From Tenebrio molitor (lineage: Eukaryota; Arthropoda; Insecta; Coleoptera; Tenebrionidae): a stretch of DNA of 64,000 nt. Positions 11,901-21,684 of this stretch are shown in pieces (position 1 is the stretch's first letter; the number at the start of each line of letters is the position of its first letter). The stretch is taken from contig NC_091053.1 in assembly GCF_963966145.1 (NCBI RefSeq), positions 18,042,001 to 18,106,000 of the forward strand, written 5' to 3'. A model generated the notes under the pieces. The model had not been told where the DNA came from and ran no database searches. It saw nothing but the letters and a program-made list of their open reading frames with translations. Made by a program: the position numbers and the translations under genes.

Positions 11901-14900
11901 GAAAGCCGCCGACATCATCAACGAGAAAGAGGTTAGTGTTGTGGTGGTTTCGTCGTCGTCCTTATTGTGTTGATCGTTTGTTTTGTTTAAGGATACGATA
12001 CTTGTTATAGAAAAGTATAAATCGGGATTTTTACCGCCGGATGATATTCCCTTCGAAGATTTGTCTAAAGGTGGTAGTGATTCGGGTAGTGCTAATAACA
12101 TTAATAATATTCAAATTAGTGGAAAGTTGAAAGAAGGTGGTTACACAGTGAAAGGGACAATTACAGGAAAAGCGATGAAAAAACGAGCCGGGATATTTCA
12201 CATTTTTGGAAGCAGGGGGGTACGTTGCTTGAATTTTTTTTTTTGAGAAAAAATACCCGTTGTGTTCACAGCTTATTGTGTCTAAATTAACGAAGAAAAA
12301 AAATAAATAGAAGTCGTCAAGAGTAAATTGGTTAGCAGGTTTATGTTACATTTTTTTTTGTGTGTATTCAATTTTCATTTAAAAGGGTTTTCGTGTTCAC
12401 GGTGGCACTTTTAATCCCGACTAATGCAGCTTATATAACCGTCCTTGTTGCACACTAGAATTCTAATTTATGGAAACGAGCGAGACTATTATTTTATTCT
12501 TTTGTTTTGGTGTTCCGTTTCCCGTCGTCTCTGTGTCAGTGGGGGAAGCAAAAGAAAGTCGCGGCGCTTCCTCCGACGCACTACAAAAGTGATTATAAAT
12601 TAAAATTCATCGAACTTTGTGTCACTCGACAAAGTCCAGAGAACAAAATTGTGCACATTTCCGTGTAAATGTGTACGCAATTAACGTAAAACAAGTTAAC
12701 AGGGAATGATAATTTACGTAAATGAGTGTTTAGATAACACGACGAAGGTTACCTTTCAGAGTTGTCAGAAGTGTTGCCAACTCGAGACTGCTTTCGGTGG
12801 GCTACGAAAGGGGTTCCCGGTAATGTCGAAGTCGAAAACATTTTTTTCACGTTCGTTTCGTTTCTCGTCGGAATGTAAAAACAAATGAACTTTTTACAGT
12901 AGTTGATGCTCGTTTCAGACATCCTAACAAGCAGAGACAATGAGACCGTGTGAAAAGACACAACCTTCAAATTAAAAATTCTCTGACATGACAACACGAT
13001 TTGAGTCAGTCTACAGAGATTTTTATTTTTGTGGACAATGAGATCCTAGTTTATTTTGTTTTACACCTAGAAGTTTATTATTAGATTTTTTTGTATTTAA
13101 ATATTTGGAATGTAGTAGAAAGATTAAGTTTGGAAATTTATGGCAATTATAAAATTAATTATGAAATATTGCGACTCGTGCCGTAAACATACATTTTCTG
13201 TTTTCTTTCCCGCACCGTGATTTATCCACTTATTTTTCTCTTAATTTAGACCCACAATGATCTCTGAACACAATTCTTCCTCCTCTTTTCAGTTTTTATT
13301 TAAATTCTCTGTGATGGTTTACAATATTATTTCGTGCTTTCAACGCTGGACTGTTTAGTGATTTGGCATTGGAAGAATCTAAATTTTTTTTGTATCGATT
13401 GGAATTAGAACAATCACAGTTCACGTACTCTAGACCGTTTTGTTTTCTTTTACTCTTCTATTTATACAGTTTCTATTTTAAATGCATTTTGTAACACTTT
13501 TGTATGATTTCCTTCTATTTGGTGATGGTGACCTCGATGTGTGGGCTATTTGTTACCATTATATTGTTATAGTAAGTAATTTTCTTTATTACAAAACGCA
13601 TGGATGTTAACACGTTTCATGTAAATATACATCTCGATTTTTTTTTTGCATTACATGTTGCACGAGTAATTACCGCTTTAAGGAATCACCGCAAAATCGT
13701 TAACTGCTTCGCATTTTTAAATCAACAAAACCAGGCATACTCAGTAAACGACGGGACACTAAAAATAATGTAATTTTTTTAGCTTCACAGAAACCTTGCT
13801 TTTTATGAATATTTTTATTTCGCCGGCTTCTATTCTAACAAAATTTTGTTTTAATTGTGTAAATATATATTTTTTACCAAGGGCATGTGCTAATGCTTTT
13901 ATGTTTTCATGCGTACAGAAGCTTACAGAAGTCTGTATGGCGATCAAGGTATGTTGCTTAGCTCATCTTTAACTTAATTTTAAGTTAGAATGAAAATGCC
14001 ACTGACACCTCACTTCACACAAACTGAATCTCTTCCTCTTTGCCCAATCAGTAATGACTAGTTCCTAGTTTTCTTCTTACAATGTTGTGGTGCCTCGGAA
14101 AATTTTCACAACACTACATATTTTTATAAACATCATTGCAAGAGTGAGTGTAAAGAAAACAGAGCATTTACATGTTTTCCAAAAATAAACGATTTTGTGT
14201 GTATTTGTTTCGCTTTGAATTCTGCGCGTAGCCTTCCTGTTTTGAGGGAAAGCTGAGTCGTTGAACTGAAAACTTTTCTTTATGCAAGACGGTGTGAATC
14301 GAAAAACTTTTACTTTTCAAAAGAAACCCCTGCGAATGTTCTCATTACGCAGTGTTAAATGCTCTGTTTCGACCACATTCCTCGCAACATCGTTGATGAA
14401 AAGAGAAAATCCATTAAACCATCAAAACCAGACACGACACACCTAAGAACTGTTCTGTAAATGTTTCTGCTGTAACGTGAGTGTCGTAACAGCTTAGATT
14501 GCTGTAGAATAGATCGATTGTAGTGTTTGTGCGTCGTCATCGCTTTAAATGGACTCCTCAAATAAACGCGCGGGTGTGTCTTGCAGAACGCGGCCATTTC
14601 TGACGGAAAGGAGGACCTAAGCGACCTGCCACCCAACCAAAGGCGGAAAAGGCTGACGCAGAAAGTGGAAGAGCTCAAGGGTAAAGTTGCTCAAGAGACG
14701 GCAGCCAAGGACGGACTGATGAAGATGAAAGGGGTGTACGAGGCGAATCCTGCTCTGGGAGATCCGATGACCATCGAAGGTAGATATTGTGGTTTGACAG
14801 TTGACGTTTGACAGGTGAGAGTGTGGTGTTTGCGCAGGTCAGCTGAACGAGTGCAGCCACAGACTGGACAAGCTCCAAGGGGAGTTGAAGAGGTTCCAGG

Positions 14901-17900
14901 GTTATTTGGAAGAAGCCGTCAAGGGTATACAGTCGGGACAAAACAATTCGTTAACGAACTCTCCACGATTGGTGAACGGTTCGAGGCATCACAGAAATTC
15001 CGGTGGTAGCGCAGCCGAAGAGGAATCGCTCAGCAGGTCTGCAAGTGACAGTAGCGTCACTAATCCTACTATCAATCATAACAAGCAGTCCGCACCGGGC
15101 ACGCCACAGCTTAATCATGGGTGGGTGTTGGTGTAGAACGTGTAGTAGGTGCTTGACTAACAATTGTTTTTGACACTAGACGGCGCCACTTGTGGTGGCG
15201 TGGTGTAGTGCTTAGTGTGACGTTCGAAATTAGACCAGTTTCGTTTTCGTAAACGTAAAATTTATTACAACACAGCATAAGTACTGTTGCAACTGAATTT
15301 TTTATTGAAAACGTGTCTAGCACTGGTTTTGGATTATCGCCGAATCCAAAAGAATTATTGATTGACATGATTTGGTACTTGTTCATCTTTCCACATGTTT
15401 TCATTTAGTATTTGCTATAATTCATTTATGCAAAAGAAACGGGTCTTTTCAGTGAATTCTTGTTTGAGGTTTAGCCAATACTATTTTCAAGCTCAAATAT
15501 CAAGAAAAAAAAATTGGATTACAAAACAGTGGTCTTGCATAAAAAAGATTCTGGAAATATTTTGCTTGGGAAATTAACTTGTGTAACTATATCTAGTAAT
15601 TTTTTTTTGTTGTGATTTAAACTTTCATTATTAGACAAAGATCGCATTTTCCGTAATTTATAGGAGGTTTGTCAAAAATGTTTGTATTTTAGGTTAACTA
15701 TCGCAAAGTAAGATCATATTAATGTTGGAAGAGCTTTTTGAGACTTACTGATAGATTTTGTCCATTTTACTCGCTGAAGTTACGAAAACAATTAAAAATA
15801 CACTGTTTTGTTTGTTTCGTAATTATTTTTTTGCACTTATCCTTATCAAACAAAGTGCCATTAAATTCACTGACGTTTTCAAAATTTTGTTTTGTTGCCA
15901 ACATAAAAAAAAGTACTAAAAACTAAAATATTTCAATTTTGCAGTAATTTAATACAACAAAAATAAAATCCCTTTAAGTTATTTTTGTCCTTGTCTGTCC
16001 CTTTTTAAATATTCTTTTATAACAAAAAAATTAATGAGTTTTGTCCTACTGAACGAACTACGCAAATTCATCGGTTTGTTGTATTTTCTTCTTTTGTATT
16101 GGATACCTCGTTCCGTTTGGTTATGTGAATTTGCAATATTATACTCAATTTCATATAAATGTGCATCTAAGCAAGCCATGAAAATCTGATTTTCTGTTGG
16201 TAATAAAGCTAAAGCTAGTGACTTTGACTTTCAAAGTTGCTTGCTCTGCGCGAATCCGATTTGACTAATTTTTCAGTTTTTGTCCATTTTAACATTGCTG
16301 ATTTCAAAAGCAATGTTACGTCTTTTTACTGATAAAATTAAAGTAATTCTTATTTGTTTTTGTCTTTGTATTTTTACCAAGTAAAGATTTATTGGACATG
16401 ACCTTCATATATAAGTGCGACTTTTGTAATGTAACTAAATTAAAGGTGCTTTTACAAATGCACAGCTCACTTGATGAACATTTATATGAAATCAATTATA
16501 TATATACACATGATAATCAATACGATGATAAAATTCACGCGAAAAATGTCACCCATGCAGCGCCGTCGAATTTAATTAAAATGCCATTGTGATGCTCTCA
16601 TACGCGAACAATTGATTCCTGGCATCATTAGTTATTATTACTATTCTCCCATTCTCCAGTGTAAATAGTGCAAAATTTTGGTGACATCTGTCAAAATGTC
16701 AAATATCGAAAAACGTCAAATGAGATCGTGTGAACATGAAAACAGTAGAATTTGTATGTAAAGCGCAACAATACCTAATGAGAGCATGTAAATGGAATTG
16801 CAGTAACTTTCGAGTATATAAAATTGGTTCAATGTCTCCGTTAACAATGATCAAAGTCGCCAACCAGATAAACCAAAAGTACTAGAAATAACTCTGCCAA
16901 GCTCTAATGGACACATTGTAATGAACCGGAGTTTATTTGTACTGACACATAGCGTATTTTAGTTGAATTGCTAGTTACTTTCAAGAGACTCGCAACATGT
17001 TGGCAATAATTTCAATAGCTTGAAGATGATACAGACAGACAGGTGCTATTTGTGTCCATTTTCCTTGTCTAAGATTGTATTAAATTAATTTTGACAAAAC
17101 ATGTTTATATGATACTGAGTAGAAAGCAAAGACATTATTGTTATAATGAACTGGAGTTATTACTCTAGCCGTAATGAAAGAATTGGCCTTTTTTTGAATA
17201 AAATCCGAGATAACTTAAGTTTGACGAAGTGTCAACAAAATGTCAATTGTCAAGGGATCTTTTTAAATTGTTCATTTCATCATAATAAGGCAAGAATAAT
17301 TTTATTAACTAAATAATTTTGCTTTAATACCTATAACTCACGTCTCATTTCAACACTAAAATTTGACAGAACATAATGACAATTAATGTCATACAATACG
17401 TTAAAGTCCGTTTCACACTAGATCACTTTTCCAAGTGTGCAAGAATGATATTAACGATCAAGATTAATGCTCGCCGCTGTAGTTGAGATTTTGTAGTTTT
17501 ACCACTGCACAAAATGTAAATAGATACAATCTAGCAAAAAAAAAAAGAATAAAATTGTAGCGTCACGGATTCACGCTTCTTTGTAGCTTTTTACGTTAAA
17601 ATCAATTTTATTTTTCCAATTGGATACACGTTAGTTTGTTTTATTTATATGTCACTTTACATTTTGACATAGTTGTTCAAACAGTCCCGAAAGTGGATTG
17701 GGTACGTCGCACACATCGTTGCCGGGAGTGGACTCAGATCCCGACCAGTACGACGGACATCCGGCAGATCCCGAAACCGAGTATTACGAAGCTGACCTGC
17801 TGGCCCCGATGGGTATCTGCAAAGCATTATATCCATTCGAAGGTACTCGCTCCTCTAGCTCCCAATCGACAATTGTTTTCATCGGCGTTTTCTCTCTCAT

Positions 17901-18066
17901 TTTAGCCACCAGCGAAGGTAGCATACCCATGGCTCAAGACGAAGAGTTACATCTGATCGAGGAGGACCAAGGAGATGGTTGGACTCGAGTGCGGAGGATG
18001 CACGGCGAGTTCGAGGAGGGTTTCGTTCCGACTTCTTACATAGAAACGACCTTGTTCAACAAATAA
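5872..18066 (+). CDS. Cip4: Cip4/Toca-1 F-BAR adaptor (5' partial)
   Basis: Nine coding exons join in phase: 5872-5922, 6924-7068, 11426-11587, 11647-11931, 11992-12219, 14587-14779, 14838-15120, 17685-17842 and 17906-18066 (stop). They give about 554 residues, against 550-600 for the whole family, so only the N-terminal part is missing. In order they encode most of an F-BAR domain (QPKKKDEEDY, NDLAGQHEVVAEN, QKADADLHLSRAEVEK, LQELDEKRI, INEKE), a KKRAGIF linker, an HR1 coiled coil with LPPNQRRKRL, a Ser-rich linker, an acidic stretch and a C-terminal SH3 domain (ALYPFE, DGWTRVRR, GFVPTSYIE). Known family role: binds curved PI(4,5)P2 membrane, binds Cdc42-GTP through HR1, and recruits WASP/Scar and dynamin through SH3 during endocytosis and junction remodelling. 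The 4.36-kb third intron seen here hosts a LINE. A 30-nt in-phase microexon may lie at 13919-13948. Confidence 0.95.
6924..7068 (+). CDS. Cip4: Cip4 exon (F-BAR, NEINDLAGQHEVVAEN)
   Basis: The acceptor is CCTTTGCAG and the donor AAA/GTGAGT. The exon completes the Gln codon begun in the previous exon and ends in phase 0 after REERK. The open frame runs 120 nt past the donor to a TAA at 7189, which is intronic read-through. Confidence 0.93.
7192..8520 (+). pseudogene. LINE reverse transcriptase, N-terminal and catalytic part
   Basis: The frame is open from 7192 and reads recognisably from about 7261 (EIKEFWSNIW; NWKSPGGDQIHNFW). It then runs through RT motifs: YRPITCLPTIYK, the catalytic Asp in AFIDYKKAYDSVPHSW, RGIYQGDSLSPL, and the paired catalytic Asp residues in LLYMDDIKLY. 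The order and spacing fit the RT of site-specific R2/R4-clade LINEs, which use a C-terminal restriction-like nuclease. The frame dies at a TGA (8518-8520) caused by a frameshift. No ATG start is evident at the 5' side, which suggests 5' truncation or decay. Confidence 0.85.
8514..8747 (+). pseudogene. LINE RT thumb region, shifted frame
   Basis: This continues the same protein in another frame (LTYSFGVIKWSK, FNLPRENGGRGFSNLEILQ), as expected after the RT palm. The switch of frame at about 8510-8516 indicates an indel. The frame then runs into the inverted-repeat insertion beginning near 8734 and stops at 8747. Confidence 0.8.
8734..9270. mobile_element. Foldback insertion inside the LINE
   Basis: GGGAGGTAACTAAT (about 8734-8747) and its exact complement ATTAGTTACCTCCC (about 8820-8833) flank a roughly 72-bp loop whose centre is CGAG-CGATAG-CGAG. 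A related imperfect palindrome, GGGAGGTAAGT...ACTTACATCCC, lies near 9157-9182. LINE coding sequence resumes at 9271, just after an in-frame TAG. The outer limits are approximate because no intact LINE covers this point, and the segment may be more than one insertion. The 67-codon open frame at 8914-9117 is not recognised. Confidence 0.6.
9271..10248 (+). pseudogene. LINE C-terminal CCHC knuckle and restriction-like endonuclease
   Basis: A long open frame encodes the C-terminal third of the LINE protein. A zinc knuckle C-x2-C-x8-H-x4-C (CRICGTEGETIEHIISSC, about 9622-9675) is followed by a restriction-like endonuclease core, RPDIII then LLDIAVP (about 9877-9940), giving the PD...D pattern of R2/R4/NeSL-type elements. 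In that family this nuclease nicks the target for target-primed reverse transcription. The stretch itself is intact, but it is cut off from its RT by the insertion and the frameshift. Confidence 0.85.
10465..10697 (+). repeat. Dispersed repeat, copy 2
   Basis: This is the partner of 3803-4093. It shares the same order of blocks, ending CCTACTCAGCCCAGGTT..CATTTGAACGCAT. It starts about 120 bp after the end of the LINE. Confidence 0.7.
10938..11030. repeat. Imperfect foldback with central CGAG pair
   Basis: CTTTTCACACGCATGTGACA... at about 10944 pairs imperfectly with ...AAGTGACAAAGTGTGAAAAA to about 11027. The loop centre is CGAG-CCGTAAG-CGAG at about 10985-10999. No target duplication was identified. 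Confidence 0.55.
11426..11587 (+). CDS. Cip4: Cip4 exon (F-BAR coiled coil)
   Basis: The acceptor is TTCAATTTTAG and the donor GAG/GTAGAG. It encodes 54 codons in phase 0, from KQLQEGHRL to DLHLSRAE, the long helical arm of the F-BAR dimer. Confidence 0.94.
11647..11931 (+). CDS. Cip4: Cip4 exon (F-BAR helices 3-4)
   Basis: The acceptor is CCCTTCCAG and the donor GAG/GTTAGT. It encodes 95 codons in phase 0, from VEKQRANLSYKTQ to DIINEKE. The preceding intron is only 59 bp and the next 60 bp. Confidence 0.95.
11992..12219 (+). CDS. Cip4: Cip4 exon (end of F-BAR and basic linker)
   Basis: The acceptor is TTTGTTTAAG and the donor GGG/GTACGT. The segment includes EKYKSGFLPPDDIPFEDLSK, the end of the F-BAR region, then a Ser/Asn-rich stretch and KGTITGKAMKKRAGIFHIFG, matching the KRAGIF motif of CIP4/FBP17 proteins. 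The variable linker begins here. Confidence 0.94.
12220..14586 (+). other. Cip4 intron with a possible microexon
   Basis: This 2.4-kb intron separates the F-BAR part from HR1. It is AT-rich and contains no recognised repeat. The only exon-like island is the 30-nt candidate at 13919-13948. Confidence 0.7.
13919..13948 (+). CDS. Cip4: Candidate 30-nt alternative microexon of Cip4
   Basis: Thirty bases encode KLTEVCMAIK. They are bounded by a pyrimidine-rich acceptor (GCTTTTATGTTTTCATGCGTACAG) and a consensus donor, GTATGT. Both flanking exons are in phase 0 and the segment has no stop, so inclusion would add ten residues to the linker between F-BAR and HR1. I know no homologous peptide, so this is a prediction from splice signals only. 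Confidence 0.35.
14587..14779 (+). CDS. Cip4: Cip4 exon (HR1, first part)
   Basis: The acceptor is TCTTGCAG and the donor GAA G/GTAGAT. It encodes DLSDLPPNQRRKRL and the first HR1 helix up to NPALGDPMTIE. HR1 is the Cdc42-binding coiled coil in this family. Confidence 0.95.
14838..15120 (+). CDS. Cip4: Cip4 exon (HR1 end and Ser-rich linker)
   Basis: The acceptor is TTTGCGCAG and the donor GG/GTGGGT. It completes HR1 (GQLNECSHRLDKLQGELKRF) and then encodes a low-complexity Ser/Asn-rich linker with NSPRLVNG and SLSRSASDSS. Confidence 0.94.
15121..17684 (+). other. Cip4 intron
   Basis: This 2.56-kb AT-rich intron lies between the HR1/linker exon and the SH3 exons. I see no RNA gene or coding segment in it. 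TGTCAAAT-type motifs recur (for example 16686 and 17224) but no bounded element was resolved. Confidence 0.65.
17685..17842 (+). CDS. Cip4: Cip4 exon (acidic linker and SH3 start)
   Basis: The acceptor is TTCAAACAG and the donor GAA G/GTACTC. Its first base completes the Gly codon of the previous exon. It encodes an acidic stretch (DSDPDQYDGHPADPETEYYE) and the SH3 start GICKALYPFE. Confidence 0.95.
17906..18066 (+). CDS. Cip4: Cip4 last coding exon (SH3)
   Basis: The acceptor is CTCATTTTAG. It encodes the SH3 core (AQDEELHLIEEDQGDGWTRV, GFVPTSYIE) and ends TLFNK-TAA at 18064-18066. The ALYDY, acidic, WW-like and SxxY positions expected of an SH3 domain are all present. Confidence 0.96.
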
Positions 18067-20106
18067 ATTGTTCAATTGTAGGCTCTTGTGTGAATAGTTT
18101 GGAAAATTTAAAAAAATATATTTTTATATTTTATTTATGTTTTGAGACATTATTCATTTATTTATGTTCTACTTAGGTATTCTTATTGGATCTTGTAATA
18201 AATAATCAAAAAAGATTGCTCAGTCATTTTGGTTCAATCAAAGTAAGTCGTACACCACACAAGAACTCGTCGTCATTATTGATTGATTGTAACGTCCATA
18301 TAGATTATTGCTTCTGCAATATTAAGTTAAGGAGTTCGCTTAGCACAATTAAGTTGTAAGGTGATTTTGCTGCTTTCGGCATTTCTCTTTGTTTCGTTTT
18401 TACACTTTTGTAAATTGTAAAGCAGCGATATTGCCCGTTAGTTATTTTGTATATATGCTCATACACTAATATTAGTTCGCTGTGAGAACAATTTAAAGTA
18501 AATTGTAATATAAACAAATAGTGGTAATTTTATAACTTTTTTTTTATTACTACATAAATGTCGCGTCGCAGACCCGAGTAAGATAACTCATCTATTCATA
18601 ATTATAGTTGTGATTAAAACAATATTATTTCCAACAGTTTCTTAATTACTTTAATCATAAATATTTGTGCTATTATACATATATTCCATTGTATTTTTTT
18701 AATGAAAATTTCATAAACAAGTTTGTCTTGCAAAGTTGTTAAGGACAAATATATTAGAAATATATGAGAATCGAGGTATAGTTTGTGTGGGGCATGTCCA
18801 AACAGGTCGGGCCCGAGCTGGTGCTATTTGCCATATTGGCAGCCGCTTCTGACTTCATATCACGTTCATCATCAACATAGTTCTATATTTGTGTGTTACT
18901 TCTTGAGTAAACTTTTCTGCATATCAGTTGATTTAAGCTTGTTGACGTTGTCCTTAATAGCTCTTGCACTTTCATGTCTATGTGAAATTTGGCTAAAATC
19001 CCATAACATTAATGTGCATATTATGACTGACTATTGCATTATAAATATCTATACAAATAAGATTTTCTTTTTTTCCGTAGGTTACAACCTTGCCGCCGGA
19101 ATTAGTCCTCGCAGACGAAAGAATTTTTCTCCAATGTTTCTCGGCCATTTCTTTTCGTTTCTGAATAGGTTGTAAAAGTATAATACTGCGTGGGAAAGAC
19201 ACAACAGAAGAGAAAAACAAACGCCGTACTTACAACAAATATATTGGATAGTGCAGTTCATTTCTAAGATCATTTAACAAAAACGTCAATGTGGCCGGCC
19301 GATCATCAAAATACAAAATAATACACGATAGCACCTATCAAATACTGAAAAGTATCAACAATTTTCAATTCAACCGTGATATGCACAATGTGAAAACGTT
19401 TTTGTTCAATAAGATTGATTCTAGAAATTATTACGATAATGAGTACAGTACACAGCGGTACAAAAGCTAACAGTTGCACTGGTTAATGCATATATACAGT
19501 TGAGTGCCTCAAGCCAGGATAATATTAGGAACGACGTAAAAATCACTGATACAAAGTAAACGTTAAATGCAAAAGGCCGCGTAATTTGGTGCTTATCCTG
19601 AGATATATATGTACATTAAACTAATCGTAAAGTATATATAAAATAAGTAAGATAATATTTAATAAATATACAATCGAAACGAGTTTTCGCAGTAAGTGAG
19701 AAAATTTATCACAATTTATGTTGGTAGAATGTTCGATACTTTTATTACCGTGTAAATGTAAGTTAGCGTGGCGCACTTACATATTCTTTGGAATAAAGTG
19801 GAAATGCACAACCTGAAGTGGTGAATTTTGACCGACAAGCATCAAAAATCAACGCGTTGACCATTATGTACACTATTTATAGAATTCTGTATTACCGACC
19901 GAAAAAATTGCAAAATTTTGTTGGACATTGTCGAGGTCTTTTTGTCGTAAATTCGAGTGCACTTCTGGAATGAAAGAGTGCAGATAGCAGCACAACTACT
20001 CTCGGTGAATAAATTCGTCACTTTTGTAAAATAAGCAAGAAATTCCAATGAAACAATTCAAATCAAGAATGATTTCCAATTCCAACTTAAACATAATCCC
20101 TAGGTC
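18067..20106. other. Cip4 3' UTR and convergent intergenic region
   Basis: Cip4 and Rab9 end tail to tail across about 2.0 kb. On the + strand, AATAAA at 18197-18202 lies 131 bp after the Cip4 stop and is the likely main poly(A) signal; further AATAAA copies occur near 19669 and 19791. On the - strand, an AATAAA complement at 19741-19746 is 361 bp past the Rab9 stop. The 130-codon open frame at 18783-19175 is not recognised. Confidence 0.55.
18197..18202 (+). terminator. Candidate Cip4 poly(A) signal
   Basis: AATAAA is followed by an A/T-rich stretch and a T-rich segment, 131 bp after the Cip4 stop. Longer 3' ends are possible. Confidence 0.45.
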
Positions 20107-20370
20107 CTACTCATCCGAGGTGTTAATACAGCAGGAAGTTCGATTTTCTGATTGCTTCTTGGTAAGATCCACCGTGTCCGTGTACAAACATTCGTTTTTA
20201 TCGGCGCGAGTCTCGAGCCTCAGCCAGTGCTGGACCGCCGTCGCGAACGCCTCCTGCACGTTGCTGGCGTTCTTCGCCGACGTCTCTATGCTCGCGGAAA
20301 TCCCGTTCTCGCCGCACCAAGTCTCCATCTCCACCTGGGACACCTCCCGCTCTTTCGCCTCAACATCAGA
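20107..20370 (-). CDS. Rab9: Rab9 exon 3 (ETSAK and C-terminal tail)
   Basis: 87 codons plus TAG; acceptor ATTTGCAG. It encodes SDVEAKEREVS, ETSAKNASNVQEAF, TDTVDLTKK and the cysteine pair. Confidence 0.93.
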   Translation of the reverse strand, partial: SDVEAKEREVSQVEMETWCGENGISASIETSAKNASNVQEAFATAVQHWLRLETRADKNECLYTDTVDLTKKQSENRTSCCINTSDE

Positions 20371-20864
20371 CTGCAAATTTGCAAATTAAATGACACAACA
20401 GGACGCTCCACTCGATTACCTTATTCCCCACAACTATAAACGGGAACTGGACGTTCTCCTTGACGTCGGCGTAGTACAGGAACTCGTTTTTCCACATCTG
20501 CAAGTTCCGAAAGCTGTGTTTGTCGTCGACCGCGTACGTCAATATGCAGATGTCGCTGCCTCGGTAGAAGGGCGTTCGGAGTGTCTTGAATCGCTCCTGT
20601 CCCGCCGTGTCCCAAATCTGCAAGTCTCAATGTAGAGGGGCCCCCCGGGGGATGGATACTGACCTGCAGGGTGTAGGTTTCGCCGTCGATCTCGATGTCT
20701 TTGTTCAGGAACTCCACTCCTATCGTGTGGAACGAGTGCTCGTCGAATTGGTTCGAGACGAATCTGTTCATGAGGCAGCTCTTGCCCACGCCGCCGTCCC
20801 CCAGTATGACGACTTTGAGGAGCGTGTTCTTGTTTGTTGGGCGCATGTTGACTCTCGAAGCCAT
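20107..20864 (-). CDS. Rab9: Rab9 small GTPase
   Basis: Three coding exons on the - strand (20864-20664, 20617-20420, 20370-20107) join in phase 0 to give 220 residues; the introns are 46 and 49 bp. All G motifs are visible: P-loop GDGGVGKS, switch I/effector with TIGVEFLNKD, DTAGQER, GNKSD (NKxD, formed across the second splice) and ETSAK. The sequence from LLKVVILGDGGVGKSCLMNR on, and TDTVDLTKK near the C-terminus, are typical of Rab9, which recycles mannose-6-phosphate receptors from late endosomes to the trans-Golgi. The ATG at 20864-20862 was chosen (MASRVNMRPTNKN); an internal ATG seven codons on is also possible. The twin-Cys prenylation pair is followed by six residues (CCINTSDE) rather than ending the protein, which is unusual. 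Confidence 0.94.
20420..20617 (-). CDS. Rab9: Rab9 exon 2 (DTAGQER)
   Basis: 66 codons from IWDTAGQERFKTLRTPFYRG to FIVVGNK; acceptor ACTTGCAG, donor AAG/GTAATC. Confidence 0.94.
20664..20864 (-). CDS. Rab9: Rab9 exon 1 (P-loop, switch I)
   Basis: 67 codons from the ATG to YTLQ, donor CAG/GTCAGT. It includes GDGGVGKS and the Rab9-type effector loop. Confidence 0.94.
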
Positions 20865-20989
20865 CGCGATTATTGCAACATTATAAACTTGCGGTGGACT
20901 TCCCTGCAAGTGATAAACAAAGATTTCACTCGAGTGAGTCACCACTGAACGCCGTGTTTTGAATCGATAAAATCGCAACGTTTCTTACC
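20865..20989 (-). promoter_or_regulatory. Rab9: Rab9 5' UTR with a short intron
   Basis: On the - strand a donor GTTGG/GTAAGA (exon ends at 20989) and an acceptor TATCACTTGCAG (exon resumes at 20903) define an 85-bp intron in the leader, 20988-20904. The intron contains ATCGATA, close to the DRE core used by many insect housekeeping promoters. The transcript start is not visible but should lie near 21.0-21.1 kb. Confidence 0.5.
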
Positions 20990-21399
20990 CAACTCTTGGA
21001 CTTTGTGCGTTTTTCCTGTCGGTCGGATGATTTTTGGGTTATGGAAAGCTTGACAGGCTGGAACTGTCAATGTGCCAAGTGTCAAACCACGATAAATCAA
21101 ACGGGTCGAGTGCGTGTCCCTTTGATTGAAACGTGGGCGTCGCTTGGCTCTTTAACCTGTTCAAAATCGGGCGATTATGTAATTTTAATTGTATTGTTTA
21201 CAATTGTAATAATTGGGGAAACTTCCGTTGTTTGTGTTTTTTGAATGTTGGCGGTCGTGTCGAGTGACAGTTGGTCGTGTAGGTGGCGCTGCGCGTCGAT
21301 TTTTAATTTCCATTGTTTTTACAGACGATTGTGAATTGACCATTTTTTGTATTCGTTTTTACATTTGGAGAACGTTGGAGTTGTGTTAGAGTCGTCGGT

Positions 21400-21684
21400 C
21401 GTATTTAAGGTTATTCGTGCAATGTGAGATGTCAAACGTCGACTGACAGTGGAAACAAAGTCCTGTTAGCGCATAATTAACGTGGAGTGTGTAAAAATCG
21501 GTTGCAGCAATGGTTTTACCTGGGGACGGTGTCAATAAACTCCATTGAAGGTGTGCCGTGCATAAATCGAGTCGTGAAAGTGAAAATTGATATTACCCAA
21601 CGTCGTCGGTGCTTTCCAAATCTAATTTCGTCGCGGGTCCAGCTGGCCAAGGATGCATTTCCTCACGAAGGGAAGATAAGAGCG
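21400..21684 (+). other. Candidate non-coding first exon (possibly Hr39)
   Basis: A GC-richer block on the + strand ends in a good donor, AGCG/GTACGT, at 21684. TATTTAAG near 21400 could act as a TATA box. It is divergent from Rab9, with about 0.4 kb between the two presumed starts. No open frame is conserved, so it could be the 5' UTR of the next + strand gene (Hr39, 32 kb away) or of an unseen transcript. This rests on splice and base-composition signals only. Confidence 0.3.

Noticed and set aside
18783..19175. 130-codon + strand frame after Cip4
   Set aside because: Lies in the 3' UTR or intergenic region, no similarity recognised, rich in Leu/Ser/Phe/Cys as in random AT-rich frames.
20586..20948. 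+ strand frames opposite Rab9
   Set aside because: Antisense shadows of the Rab9 exons.
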